NCBI RefSeq assembly: GCF_021738965.1
Contig: NZ_JAKKOQ010000006.1
Coordinates: forward strand, 310,001 to 374,000
From: Gordonia zhenghanii
Lineage (GTDB): Bacteria > Actinomycetota > Actinomycetes > Mycobacteriales > Mycobacteriaceae
Direction of reading: 5' to 3'
DNA: 64,000 bases
This document shows, in pieces, positions 31,617 through 40,243 of this stretch. Position 1 is the first letter of the stretch. Every line of letters starts with the position of its first letter. The translations under genes and the position numbers were made by a program. The notes beneath the pieces are model-generated. The model did not search any database, was not told the origin of the DNA, and saw nothing but the letters and a program-made list of their open reading frames with translations.

Positions 31617-32639
31617 CTACTCGCAGGCCACACCGTCGTCGTCGCCGTCGAGTTTCGAGCTGTATCCAGGTTGGCCGCGATGCAATGGCGCGGCGCCGGC
31701 GGCACGCGCGGCCGAACAGCTCTTGTAGACGGCTGCGCCCCCGGGCGCCGGAGTCTCGGGGCGCGCGGGAGTGGTCCGCGCGGCCGGTGGAACAGTTGTA
31801 CCGGCGGTGGTCTCCGCAGTCTGCGGTCTGCTCTGCGTAGTGCTACTGCTGTCGCACGAGCCGAGGACGCGTGTCATCGCGTCCTTCTCGGCCCGAGTCA
31901 CCCAGAGTCGGTAGCGGGCCTTCACGTCGATCTGGCGCGAGACGTACGTGCAGCGGTACGACTTGTTCGGCGGCAGCCAGGTCGCGGCGTCGCCGTCGCG
32001 TTTCTGGTTATTGGTCGGCCCGTCGACGGCTTGCAGGTTGAGCGGGTCGTTCGCGAGCGACTCGCGTTCCTCGGTGGTCAGTTGCTGCGCGCCCTTCTGC
32101 CAGGCGTCCGACAGTGCGACCACATGGTCGATCTGCACCGCGGTCGACGTCTGCTGGCCGCGCGTGAATGCGATGGACTTCCCGGTGTACGGATCGTCGA
32201 GCACACCGGTCAGGATCACGCAGTCGTGCGTGTGTGGTTTGACGGAGAGGGCTGTGAGATCGCGGCGAAGGATGTCGTTGCGGGTGTCGCAGCCGTTGTG
32301 GCCGCCGTCGACGTCGACGTCGTCGCTCCACGCCTGGCCGAACAGAGCGCGGTCGTATCCGGTCTTCGGTGCGCGGCCCTTCACTGGAATCGTGTCGAGG
32401 ACAGCGAGCGCGTCTGCGGACTCCGGGGATTCGGGCGACGTGCTCGTCGTCGGCGAGGAGGTCGGAGCGGAGGTCCGCTCGACGGCACTGTGCTCGTCTG
32501 AGGTGACGGACGACCATGCGACATCGGTCTGGTCGGAGTCGGGGGTGGCGCAGCCGGCCAGCAGAACGCCGCCGACGGTCATCGCGGCCAGTGCGGCGGC
32601 GACGACACTACGATCGGAGAAGTGGGACATGACACCCAT
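31617..32639 (-). CDS. Lipoprotein with HNH nuclease (DUF1524-like) and Excalibur domains
   Basis: 340 residues (331 if ATG 32630 is used). Signal peptide with lipobox VLLAGC, a Ser/Thr/Pro linker, then a GmrSD/DUF1524-type HNH domain: QIDHVVALSDAWQKGAQQL, NDPLNLQAVDGPTNNQKRDG and WLPPNKSYRCTYVSRQI, with His-Asn-His candidates IDHV, NDPLN and the NNQKR region. After a second linker comes a C-terminal Excalibur calcium-binding domain (YKSCSAARAAG, GQPGYSSKLDGDDDGVACE). It would be anchored outside the membrane as a secreted nuclease, perhaps for nucleic-acid scavenging or competition. Confidence 0.85.
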   Translation of the reverse strand: MGVMSHFSDRSVVAAALAAMTVGGVLLAGCATPDSDQTDVAWSSVTSDEHSAVERTSAPTSSPTTSTSPESPESADALAVLDTIPVKGRAPKTGYDRALFGQAWSDDVDVDGGHNGCDTRNDILRRDLTALSVKPHTHDCVILTGVLDDPYTGKSIAFTRGQQTSTAVQIDHVVALSDAWQKGAQQLTTEERESLANDPLNLQAVDGPTNNQKRDGDAATWLPPNKSYRCTYVSRQIDVKARYRLWVTRAEKDAMTRVLGSCDSSSTTQSRPQTAETTAGTTVPPAARTTPARPETPAPGGAAVYKSCSAARAAGAAPLHRGQPGYSSKLDGDDDGVACE

Positions 32640-32700
32640 TGTGCCGATTGCCCCCGACAGCGTTGCGCCGGAGAGGATTCGAACGCGTCGCCGACCGATG

Positions 32701-34371
32701 TCAGTCGAAGAGCGACAGCAGCCGTCTGGTCGGTCCAGTGATCGTGTCTAGGACCAGATCGCCGCTGATGCGAGCGACGGCTGATGCGTCGCGTTCGATC
32801 TCCTTCGTCGCGTCGTCGATCTGATGCATGTCGGGACTGCGGTCCACGTAGTGTGCCGGCTCGTCGCCGAGGATGACGTCCGCGATCGCCGTGAACGCAT
32901 CCGATCCCGGATCGTCGAGGTACGCCGAGTGCGAGTCGGGCCCCGCCAACAGCTGCCGGTGGCCGTGTTCGTCGGGCGACAGGTATCCGCTGTCGATCCG
33001 GACGACGCCGTCGGCGTCGTCCGGATCGCCGCCGTGAGTACCATCGCCGCGGTCCGGCGCGGGATTGAAAAAAAGGCCGGGCGGGGTGAGGGAGTAGCGG
33101 GCGACGTCGGGGTCCGGGTTGTTCCAGGGGACGCCCGGCAGGGTGCCCGTACCTGCGGCGGATGCGTAGACGACGCGGTCGGCCCGCATGCCGAGCTGCT
33201 CGGCGGTGCCGACGATGGTGCCACCGTAGGAGTGTCCGATGACGGTCGTCTGCACGCCCGGTCCTGCGGTCGCGAGCTCGTCGTCGAGGGCGGCCGCGAA
33301 TGAGGTGAGGCGCGGTGCGTTCTGGCTGGCGAGCCGGGAGTCGACCGCCATCGACTTGTACGAGTTCTGGAGTGGGTTGGACAGGATCGTCTGTGGAAAC
33401 GTGCCGTCGGCCCACACGATGATCGGAGCTCCGGTCTTCTCGTGCAGGGCGGCGGCGCGCGTGTGCAGGTCGTCGACGTCGTCGGCTCCGGTGCCGGTGC
33501 CCGGAACGAAGATCGCCACTCCGGGAGAGTCCGGGGTGATCTCGCCGACCAGCTCGGCGAACTGTCCGGTCTCGGGATCGTAGGCGAGGAACGTCCGCTC
33601 GTCGTCGAGCATCGACCGGAGGAGTCGGGCTTCGTCGCTGTCGGCTCCGGACTCGGATTCAACGGACTCGAGGCGGTCGAGCATCGTGACGCGGTTGGCG
33701 GTGATCCGGTCGTCGAATGGCAGGCCGTCGAGGTTGCCGACGACGTCGGGGGCGGTCTGAATGAGCTTGTCCTGTTCGCTTCTCGACAGGGACTCCCAGT
33801 AGGAGCGCCGCCGGGTGGGCGCGATCGTCGCGAGAGCGTCGACGGCCTTCTCCGGGGAGCCGATCGAGCCGTTCGGCAGCCCGACCTGGTCGCCGGATCC
33901 GTCGAGGCGAACGGCGGCCTCGTAGATCGGTCCGGCGAACGCACGGTCCAGGTCGTCGGCCGTCTGCAGTAGCTGTCGGACGGCTCCGGTGAGGTACAGG
34001 GCGTCCGCGCGTCGCTCGGGTTCGGGATGGGTGACGGCTCCGTCGTCCAGCACGGTGAAGCCTTCGCTGCGTGCGGCGGCGACCCGGCTCCGCAGGGTCG
34101 ATTGGGCGTTCTCGAGGATCGCGGTGCTTCCGCGGATGAAGTCGGTAGCGGTCGACGCGGCCCGGGCCGAGCGGCGCATCGACGCGGCGACCACCCGCAC
34201 CCGCTGCGTCGCGGCGTCATGTGTCGCGCCGCGCCACGCCTGATCCGAGTCGGCGCTCGTCACCGCCGCACGACTCGCATCGGTGAGCCGCTCGGTGAGG
34301 GTGCCGAGACGTGCGGCGACCGTCGGGAGACCGGCGAGATCCCAGGCGAGGACGTCGTCGACGCCGGTCAT
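32701..34371 (-). CDS. DUF1023 alpha/beta-hydrolase with WXG-like N-terminus
   Basis: 556 residues. The N-terminal 130 residues are helical with a WXG motif (AWRG, W46-R47-G48) as in WXG100/ESX-type proteins; the C-terminal half is a DUF1023 alpha/beta-hydrolase with nucleophile elbow GHSYGG and a late His in PDSHSAYL. There is no Sec signal. Family members are often encoded with small WXG-like proteins and may be exported by type VII secretion; that is inference, as no ESX machinery is in the window. The ATG overlaps the upstream small gene (34368-34371). A run of A at 33066-33071 codes FF, not a frameshift. Confidence 0.82.
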   Translation of the reverse strand: MTGVDDVLAWDLAGLPTVAARLGTLTERLTDASRAAVTSADSDQAWRGATHDAATQRVRVVAASMRRSARAASTATDFIRGSTAILENAQSTLRSRVAAARSEGFTVLDDGAVTHPEPERRADALYLTGAVRQLLQTADDLDRAFAGPIYEAAVRLDGSGDQVGLPNGSIGSPEKAVDALATIAPTRRRSYWESLSRSEQDKLIQTAPDVVGNLDGLPFDDRITANRVTMLDRLESVESESGADSDEARLLRSMLDDERTFLAYDPETGQFAELVGEITPDSPGVAIFVPGTGTGADDVDDLHTRAAALHEKTGAPIIVWADGTFPQTILSNPLQNSYKSMAVDSRLASQNAPRLTSFAAALDDELATAGPGVQTTVIGHSYGGTIVGTAEQLGMRADRVVYASAAGTGTLPGVPWNNPDPDVARYSLTPPGLFFNPAPDRGDGTHGGDPDDADGVVRIDSGYLSPDEHGHRQLLAGPDSHSAYLDDPGSDAFTAIADVILGDEPAHYVDRSPDMHQIDDATKEIERDASAVARISGDLVLDTITGPTRRLLSLFD

Positions 34372-34661
34372 CGGACGTTGTCCCGAGTCACGTCGCCGAT
34401 AGCGGCTGCGGATGCACTGTCGGATTCCTGGGAGAGTCCATTGAATCTGTCGAGCGCGTCCGCGAGTGCGACGAGCCGCAGTCCGTCGGCACTCGACACG
34501 GCAGCCGCCTTCGTGCTCGCGATCGCTGCGGCGGCCACGGTACGCGACGTCGCGGTCGTCGGGGGATCGGGCAGTCGAGTCCGGACGATCTCGTCGCCCA
34601 GTTCCCGCCAGTCGGCCACGATCTGTGCGATCTGTGTCGGTGTGATCCCGAAGTCGGCCAT
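34368..34661 (-). CDS. Small helical protein, probable WXG-type partner
   Basis: 97 residues, almost wholly helical: ITPTQIAQIVADWRELGDEI, then Ala/Thr-rich SRTVAAAAIASTKAAAVSSA and LVALADALDRFNGLSQESDS. It has a W-x-x-L-G turn in place of the canonical W-x-G. It is coupled to the DUF1023 hydrolase gene by an ATGA overlap, which suggests a stoichiometric complex. No signal peptide. It resembles ESX-associated helical-hairpin proteins in size and layout, but I do not recognise a named family. Confidence 0.65.
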   Translation of the reverse strand: MADFGITPTQIAQIVADWRELGDEIVRTRLPDPPTTATSRTVAAAAIASTKAAAVSSADGLRLVALADALDRFNGLSQESDSASAAAIGDVTRDNVR

Positions 34662-34723
34662 GGTGCCCCCGTCCGCTGCAGCGGGCCGTCGCCTCGACCG
34701 GCCTCTACTCCTTAGACGCCGAC

Positions 34724-34769
34724 CGACCCCGCGCGGTTCTGCGGAATTCCACAGGCTCGCGCGGGGTCG
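34724..34769 (-). terminator. Hairpin after the module 2 reductase gene
   Basis: CGACCCCGCGCG (34724-34735) and CGCGCGGGGTCG (34758-34769) are complementary around 22 bases, just past the reductase stop on the minus strand. Confidence 0.6.
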
Positions 34770-34783
34770 TCAGAGTGTGCTCG

Positions 34784-36256
34784 TCAGCCGACGGTGGAGA
34801 GCGCCCCGGCTTCGACGTCGGCGAGCAGGTTGGCGACGGTCTCACCGGAGTCGGTCTTGTTGGTGCCGATGAATCCGGACGGTCCGCGTTTGATCCAACC
34901 GGTCACGTACATGCCCGGTACCGGTGTGTCGCCGTCCATGACGCGGCCCGCGACGTTCGCGATGGTCCCGGTCGCCTCGTCGAACGGCAGTCCGGCGACC
35001 GGGACGCCGCGGTAGCCGATGGCAGGTAGGACCAGGCCGGCGTCGATGGTCTCCTCGACGTCGGTGCCGGTGCGGACGAACCGCACACCGGCCGCCTGTT
35101 GGTCGCCGACAACCTCGACCGGAGTCCGACCGAACGTCAACCGGATGAACGGTTCGGCAGGCACCGGACGCTGTGAGATCTCCTGCAGGAGAGCGACCTT
35201 AGCTGCGACAGTCGAGTCGTCGACGTCGTCCGCCGAGATCCCGCCGAGGTCCTCGGGACGGACCTGGACTCGCGCGTGTCCGTCGGCGAGGCCGATCAAC
35301 TCAGGCAGGGTGAACGCCGCGTGCGCCGGACCGCGACGGCCGGCCACCACCACCTCGCGCACGGCCGACGCGCGCAGCGCGGCGAGCGCGTCGCGGGAGA
35401 TGTCGGTCTTCGCGAGTTCGTCGACGTCCGCAGTGAGGATACGAGCGACGTCGAGGGCGACGTTCCCGTTGCCGATCACCACCACTCGCTCGCAGGAGAG
35501 ATCCGGGCCTGCATCGGCGAAGTCGGGGTGACCGTTGTACCAGCCGACCAACGACGTGGCGCTCTGCACTCCCGGCAGCCCGGCGCCGGGTATCGGCAGC
35601 GGCTTGTCGGTCGGGGCTCCGCCCGCCCACAGAACGGCGTGGTGGCGGGAACGGAGGTCGTCGAGCGAGATGTCGCGGCCGACCTCGGTGTTCAGCAGGA
35701 TGGTGATGTTCTCGTGGCGTGCGACGTCGTCGAACAGGTTCATCACCGAACGCGTCGACGTGTGGTCGGGGGCGACGCCGAAACGCGACAGGCCGAACGG
35801 GGCGTCGAGGCGCTCGTATACGGTGACGCGCACCCGCGGTTGCTTGAGTAGTTCGTCGGCGGCGTACATGGCGGACGGGCCCGACCCGACGATTGCGATG
35901 TCGAGGACGTCTGGACCGCCGCGGACCGCTCGCGGCTTGGCGATCGGCGCGAGCGGCAGTCGCTTGTCGTGCGCCACGGGGAATCGGGCGACGTCGTCCT
36001 GCGCGTGACCGTAGTGGGCAGCGTTGACGTCGGCGAACCGTTCCGCGGCTTCGGGGAGCCGGTGCCCGGGGACGATGGCGCCGACCGGGCACGCGGACAC
36101 GCACGCGCCGCAGTCGACGCACGTCTCCGGGTCGATGTAGAGCATTTCGGAGATGCCGAAGCCCGGCTCGTCCGGGGTGGGATGAATGCAGTTCACCGGG
36201 CATGCGTAGACGCACGAGGCGTCGCCGCAACACGCCTGTGTGATGACGTGGGGCAC
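34784..36256 (-). CDS. Ferredoxin-ferredoxin/NADP reductase fusion, FprB-like (module 2)
   Basis: 490 residues with the same domain order as the protein at 13720: an N-terminal ferredoxin with PHVITQACCGDASCVYACP and CVDCGACVSACP, FAD loop IAIVGSGPSAMYAADEL, NADP loop VVVIGNGNVALDVARIL and the C-terminal GWIKRGPSGFIGTNKTDS. It lacks the 40-residue C-terminal extension of module 1. GTG 36256 gives the same start (PHVITQ) as module 1. It follows the oxygenase gene by five bases, so both are co-transcribed; it should supply electrons to that oxygenase. Confidence 0.9.
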   Translation of the reverse strand: MPHVITQACCGDASCVYACPVNCIHPTPDEPGFGISEMLYIDPETCVDCGACVSACPVGAIVPGHRLPEAAERFADVNAAHYGHAQDDVARFPVAHDKRLPLAPIAKPRAVRGGPDVLDIAIVGSGPSAMYAADELLKQPRVRVTVYERLDAPFGLSRFGVAPDHTSTRSVMNLFDDVARHENITILLNTEVGRDISLDDLRSRHHAVLWAGGAPTDKPLPIPGAGLPGVQSATSLVGWYNGHPDFADAGPDLSCERVVVIGNGNVALDVARILTADVDELAKTDISRDALAALRASAVREVVVAGRRGPAHAAFTLPELIGLADGHARVQVRPEDLGGISADDVDDSTVAAKVALLQEISQRPVPAEPFIRLTFGRTPVEVVGDQQAAGVRFVRTGTDVEETIDAGLVLPAIGYRGVPVAGLPFDEATGTIANVAGRVMDGDTPVPGMYVTGWIKRGPSGFIGTNKTDSGETVANLLADVEAGALSTVG

Positions 36257-36261
36257 CGGTG

Positions 36262-37275
36262 TCAGCTCGCGGTGTACGCGGGTTCGCTGCGGAACCGCGA
36301 GTTGCGTCCGTCGATGCCGAGAGCGCGCCAGACCCGACGCGACGCCGGGTTCATCAGACCGCACTGGTCGGCGAGCATCCGGACGTCGCCGAACACGCCG
36401 GACAGGAAGACCTTCGACTGGTCGGATCCCCAGAAGATGTCGTCCATTACCTCGCGCGGAACATTGAACTCCTTGCGGAACTCGGCAGGCGGGACGACGA
36501 TCGCGTTGCACAGGACGCGCATGACGATCGGCATCACGATCGACAGGACGAACTTGGTGAGTCGACTCTTCTTCGGGATCGTCGTGCGCAGGTGATTGTG
36601 GGCGAACGAGATATGCCTGGCCTCTTCGGCGACATGCAGTTCCATGACCGCCGACATCGCCGGGTGGAGACCGTCCTTGCCGCGCAGAAAGTCCTTCTGG
36701 ATGTGGTCGATCGGTTCTTCGCCCGCGAGCACGCCGAAGTAGAAGACTGTCGGCAGGAGGGTGGAGAACAGCGGGATGATCGGCGAGGTCACGCGGAGCG
36801 GACGGCGCATGCCCGGCGTCTTCATCCCGATGCGGTTCACGAGCTCCTGGAACATCAGAGTGTGATTGCACTCTTCCTTGGCCTCGTGCGTGGTGTAACG
36901 GAACCGCTTGTCTCCGTTGGGAAGACGGTCCGAGTACTGGAGGAGTCCGCGGATGAGGATCGACTCGAACTGCAGGCCGACCTTCGCGACGTTCGCCTGA
37001 CGCCACATGCCGAGGCGGATCTGCTCGGACTCGGGCAGCGACTGGTACCAGGGGTGACGACCGATCGGGTCGACGGTGTACGACAGGATCCAGCGGGGAT
37101 CGTCGGGAACGACGGCCATCTCCGGCGAGTCCCAAGCGATGTCGATATACGGATCGAAATTCCGATGGACGGAGGCTGCCGACAGGTCGTCGAGGACCTG
37201 CTCGTAGTCGAGCTTGTCGTCCTGCTTCGCGGGCGGCCGGTAGGTGGTGGTCGGGTGCGGTTGCGTCGAAGTCAT
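36262..37275 (-). CDS. AurF-like diiron oxygenase (module 2)
   Basis: 337 residues. Ligand motifs of the AurF/ferritin-like group are present: E in LQFESILIRGLL, ExxH in KEECNHTLMF, EE in LAGEEPIDHI, and the pair ELHVAEEARHISFAH. Hydrophobic stretches (IIPLFSTLLPTVFYFGVLAG, VLSIVMPIVMRVLCNAIVV) suggest membrane contact or a lipid-like substrate. It is a distant paralogue of the protein at 12799. AGGAG stands before ATG 37275. Substrate unknown; N-oxygenation or hydroxylation are the known reactions of the fold. Confidence 0.85.
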   Translation of the reverse strand: MTSTQPHPTTTYRPPAKQDDKLDYEQVLDDLSAASVHRNFDPYIDIAWDSPEMAVVPDDPRWILSYTVDPIGRHPWYQSLPESEQIRLGMWRQANVAKVGLQFESILIRGLLQYSDRLPNGDKRFRYTTHEAKEECNHTLMFQELVNRIGMKTPGMRRPLRVTSPIIPLFSTLLPTVFYFGVLAGEEPIDHIQKDFLRGKDGLHPAMSAVMELHVAEEARHISFAHNHLRTTIPKKSRLTKFVLSIVMPIVMRVLCNAIVVPPAEFRKEFNVPREVMDDIFWGSDQSKVFLSGVFGDVRMLADQCGLMNPASRRVWRALGIDGRNSRFRSEPAYTAS

Positions 37276-37337
37276 CTCACATCTCCTCTGCTGGTCTCGG
37301 CCAGTCCAGACAGCCGAGTGAAGCTCGTTAAGACAAC

Positions 37338-37364
37338 CGTGACATCAATCATTGATCTTGTCAA
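37338..37364 (-). promoter_or_regulatory. Palindrome and -35 box of diiron module 2
   Basis: On the plus strand GTGACATCAATCATTGATC (37340-37358) is followed by TTGTCAA. ATCAAT-C-ATTGAT forms the centre and TGACA/TGTCA the ends. TTGACA on the minus strand (37364-37359) could be the -35 box of the oxygenase gene, so a repressor here would compete with polymerase. The TGACA/TGTCA ends recall the operator of module 1. Confidence 0.55.
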
Positions 37365-37458
37365 TGGGCGATGACACAATGGTCCATGGCCGACGAGTCA
37401 CGCCCCGAACCTCGACCACAGATAGGCACGAGACGGGGCGATACTGGACAATGGCACG

Positions 37459-39174
37459 GTGGAAGTGGTCCTCATCGTCGTCCTGTGTGTGCTCGCGATC
37501 GCGGGTGCGAATCTGCTCGCGCCTCGTCTTCGCATCGCAGCCCCGCTGCTGCTCGTGATGTTCGGCGTCGCCGTCAGCTATTTCCCCGAGGTGCCGCGGA
37601 TCTCGCTCAACCCCGAGATCATCCTGATGGGCGTCCTCCCGCCGCTGCTGTACGCTGCGGCGGTCGCGATGCCGTCGATGGAGTTCAAACGCGATTTCCG
37701 GGCGATCAGCGGACTGTCCGTCGTGCTCGTCATCGTGAGTGCGCTCGGCTTGGGCGTGGTCTTCATGCTGATCCTCCCGGAGGCCGACTATGCGACGGGG
37801 GTGGCGATCGGCGCGATTCTCAGCCCGACCGACGCTGTCGCGACGACGACGGTCAAGCGCGTCGGCGCTCCCAATCGTCTGATCACGGTGCTCAGCGGCG
37901 AGAGTCTCTTCAACGACGCGAGCGCCCTGGTGCTGCTGCGTGCGGCGATCGCGGCGATGGCGTCGAGCGTGTCGTTGTGGGGCGTCGCGATCTCGTTCGT
38001 GTGGACGGTGGTCGCGGCCGTCGCCGTCGGCTGCGTCGTCGGCTGGGTGTTCGTCCGGGTCCGCGCGAAGATCGCCAACCCCGCTGTGGCGACCGCCGTC
38101 TCGTTCATGACCCCGTACGTCGCGTTCGTTCCGACCGAGCTCGTCGAAGGCTCCGGTCTGGTCGCGGCGGTCGCGGCCGGGCTCGTCGCCGGTCGCGGCG
38201 CCGTCCGGCACCTGACGGCCGCGCACCGCCTGTCCGACGTACAGAACTGGCGGATGGTCGAGTTTCTGTTGGAGGGCAGCGTCTTCCTCCTGATGGGTTT
38301 GGAACTCAAGAATCTCGTGTTCGACGTCCACGAGAGCGGTGAAACGATCTGGCATGCGGCGTGGCCTGCCGCCGTCGGTTTCGTCCTGCTGTTGCTGATC
38401 CGGCTGGTCTTCGTGATTCCGCTCGTGCACTGGACGGAACGTCGCGCGCAGCGGGTGATCGCGCGCGAGGACCAACTGGCGCGCTTGCAGAGCGATCTAG
38501 CGGGTTCCGAGCATCTGAATCGTCGTCGCGCACGGATGGTGCGGAACCGGATCGACCGTCGTCTCGCTGACATCGCCTACTACCGGACCGAGTCGATCGG
38601 TACGCGAGAGGGATTCGTCGTCGTGTGGGCGGGAATGCGCGGCGTGGTGACACTCGCGGCGGCGCAGACGCTGCCGTCGGACACCCCGTACCGTTCGATG
38701 CTCGTGCTGCTGGCCTTCTTCGTGGCCGTGGGGTCGCTGCTGATCCAGGGCGGCACCCTCGGGGCGTTCGTAAGGTGGATGCGGCTGCCCGACCACACCA
38801 CGCAGGAGGCCGGCCAGCGTCGCGCGATCGGGCGCGAGTTGGCCGCGGTGACCGGACGTGTGATGCGAGAGCCCGATGCGTGTGGGGCCGATCCGACGCT
38901 CGCACGCAGCATCGAGACCGTTCGGCGACTCGAGGCCGCCGACGGGGATGAGGAACTCGCGGACGGCGACGAGACCCGACTCGACAGACGCATGGACGCC
39001 GCGAAACAGATGCGGCGTGTGCGCAGACTCATCGTCGTCGAACAGCGACGCCGCCTCCTGGAGCTCCGCGAGTCCGGGGCTTACAGTTCCAGCGCCCTGA
39101 CCGCTGCACTCGACCGCCTCGACGCCGAGGAACTGAGCCTCGACGCGCAGGTCTCGCCACCCGCATCGAGCTGA
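37459..39174 (+). CDS. NhaP-type Na+/H+ antiporter (CPA1 family)
   Basis: 571 residues: ten to twelve membrane helices to about residue 430, with family ion-site motifs GAILSPTDAVATTTVKRVG (SPTDAVA) and LSGESLFNDASALVLL (ND), and WAGMRGVVTLAAAQTLP near the end. A charged cytoplasmic tail of about 120 residues rich in Arg/Asp/Glu follows. It expels sodium or potassium in exchange for protons. GTG 37459 is the only good start near the first helix. It is divergent from the module 2 oxygenase. Confidence 0.9.
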   Translation: MEVVLIVVLCVLAIAGANLLAPRLRIAAPLLLVMFGVAVSYFPEVPRISLNPEIILMGVLPPLLYAAAVAMPSMEFKRDFRAISGLSVVLVIVSALGLGVVFMLILPEADYATGVAIGAILSPTDAVATTTVKRVGAPNRLITVLSGESLFNDASALVLLRAAIAAMASSVSLWGVAISFVWTVVAAVAVGCVVGWVFVRVRAKIANPAVATAVSFMTPYVAFVPTELVEGSGLVAAVAAGLVAGRGAVRHLTAAHRLSDVQNWRMVEFLLEGSVFLLMGLELKNLVFDVHESGETIWHAAWPAAVGFVLLLLIRLVFVIPLVHWTERRAQRVIAREDQLARLQSDLAGSEHLNRRRARMVRNRIDRRLADIAYYRTESIGTREGFVVVWAGMRGVVTLAAAQTLPSDTPYRSMLVLLAFFVAVGSLLIQGGTLGAFVRWMRLPDHTTQEAGQRRAIGRELAAVTGRVMREPDACGADPTLARSIETVRRLEAADGDEELADGDETRLDRRMDAAKQMRRVRRLIVVEQRRRLLELRESGAYSSSALTAALDRLDAEELSLDAQVSPPASS

Positions 39175-39180
39175 CCACTT

Positions 39181-39260
39181 CCCGCGACGGCCGGTAGCTC
39201 TCGCTATTGGAATGTCCAATAGCGGGAAGTCGTGGACGTCGCGCGAGTGGTCGGGCGTCG
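39181..39260. repeat. Direct repeat, left copy, with inner palindrome
   Basis: About 80 bases that align without gaps to 40244-40323 (roughly 70 percent identical by eye; the stretch GTCGTGGACGTCGCG is exact). The inner CGCTATTGG (39202-39210)/CCAATAGCG (39216-39224) is a perfect 9-bp hairpin. The two copies flank a broken gene. Confidence 0.75.
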
Positions 39261-39313
39261 TGCGCGTGCGGCGTGTGGTGGAACCGGGCACACATCCGCT
39301 GCGTCTACAGAGT

Positions 39314-40226
39314 ATGTGGCCCATAGACGAATTCGGCGCCGTCCGACGGTCGGATGCGCTGGCGATCGGACGCACCGACGACGAGATCAAGTGCGCGTTG
39401 CGAACGGGCGTGCTCCGCGAAGTCGACCGTGGTCTGTACGTGCCCGCGAGCTCCCTTCTCGCTATGACGTGGCGGAGGCGTTGTACCGCCTCAAGTGTGT
39501 GGAGGCGGCGAGCTCAGGCTCCGGGCAGGTGCTCAGTCACGAGTCTGCAGCGGCAGTTCTCGATCTACCGGTTCTCACGCCGTGCCGCGGCGTCGTCCAT
39601 TTCGCGATCGACGCGCCCGGAGGTGGACGCAAAGCCAAGACCAGGCACTATCACTGCGGTCTCGATGCCGACGACGTCGTCGTGGTCGACGGTGTCGCGG
39701 TGACGACCCCGGCGCGGACCGTCGTCGACATCGGTGCGGCAGGCACCTTCGCCCAGGCGCTCACTGCCGCCGACTCCGCGCTCCGAGCCGGGCTGACCCG
39801 TGACGAACTGACCGAGGCAGTGGACCGTCGTCGACGCTGTGGGGCGGCCAAGCTGAGGGCGGCCCTGCGGTTGGCCGACGGCTGCTCGGCCAACCCCGGA
39901 GAGTCGTGGAGTCGGGCTCAGATGATCGAGGCCGGACTGGTCGCCGCGGATCTGCAGGTCCGATACGACTTGGCCAGCGGCGCGTACGCCGTCGTCGACT
40001 TCGACTGGGCGGGCCGGCTCGTCGGCGAATTCGACGGTCTGCGGAAATACTGTCGCGACCTGCTCCGGGCGAGAGTCCGGAGGACGCCGTCGTCCGCGAG
40101 AAGATCCGCGAGGACGAACTCCGCGACCTCGGTCTCCGCGTCGTCCGTTGGACGTGGAACGACCTGCGCGACGACGCGATGATCCCGAGAATCAGGCGCG
40201 CACTCCTTCGATCCGGGCTCAGATGA
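39314..40226 (+). pseudogene. AbiEi-antitoxin-like/DUF559 nuclease-like gene, two frameshifts
   Basis: Three reading frames together give one protein: WPIDEFGAVRRSDALAIGRT and VDRGLYVPAS (winged-helix start as in AbiEi antitoxins) in the first; YDVAEALYRLKC, LSHESAAAVLDLP, VVDFDWAGRLVGEFDG in the second; DAVVREKIREDELRDLGLRV and VRWTWNDLRDD (DUF559, Vsr-like restriction-endonuclease fold end) in the third. Frame changes fall at about 39449-39461 and 40062-40071; each is consistent with loss of one base (or four) . Such two-domain genes are common, repeated and function-unknown in actinobacteria. It is framed by direct repeats. Confidence 0.8.
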
Positions 40227-40243
40227 TCGAGGTCGGAACCCTT

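Noticed and set aside
33060-33075. Run of A (AAAAAA) in the DUF1023 gene as frameshift site
   Set aside because: Protein motifs continue on both sides in the same frame (PPGLFFNPAPD).
29957-34783. Genomic island at tRNA-Ala
   Set aside because: Several unusual genes lie beside the tRNA, but there is no integrase, no repeat of the tRNA 3' end, and GC and codon use look ordinary.
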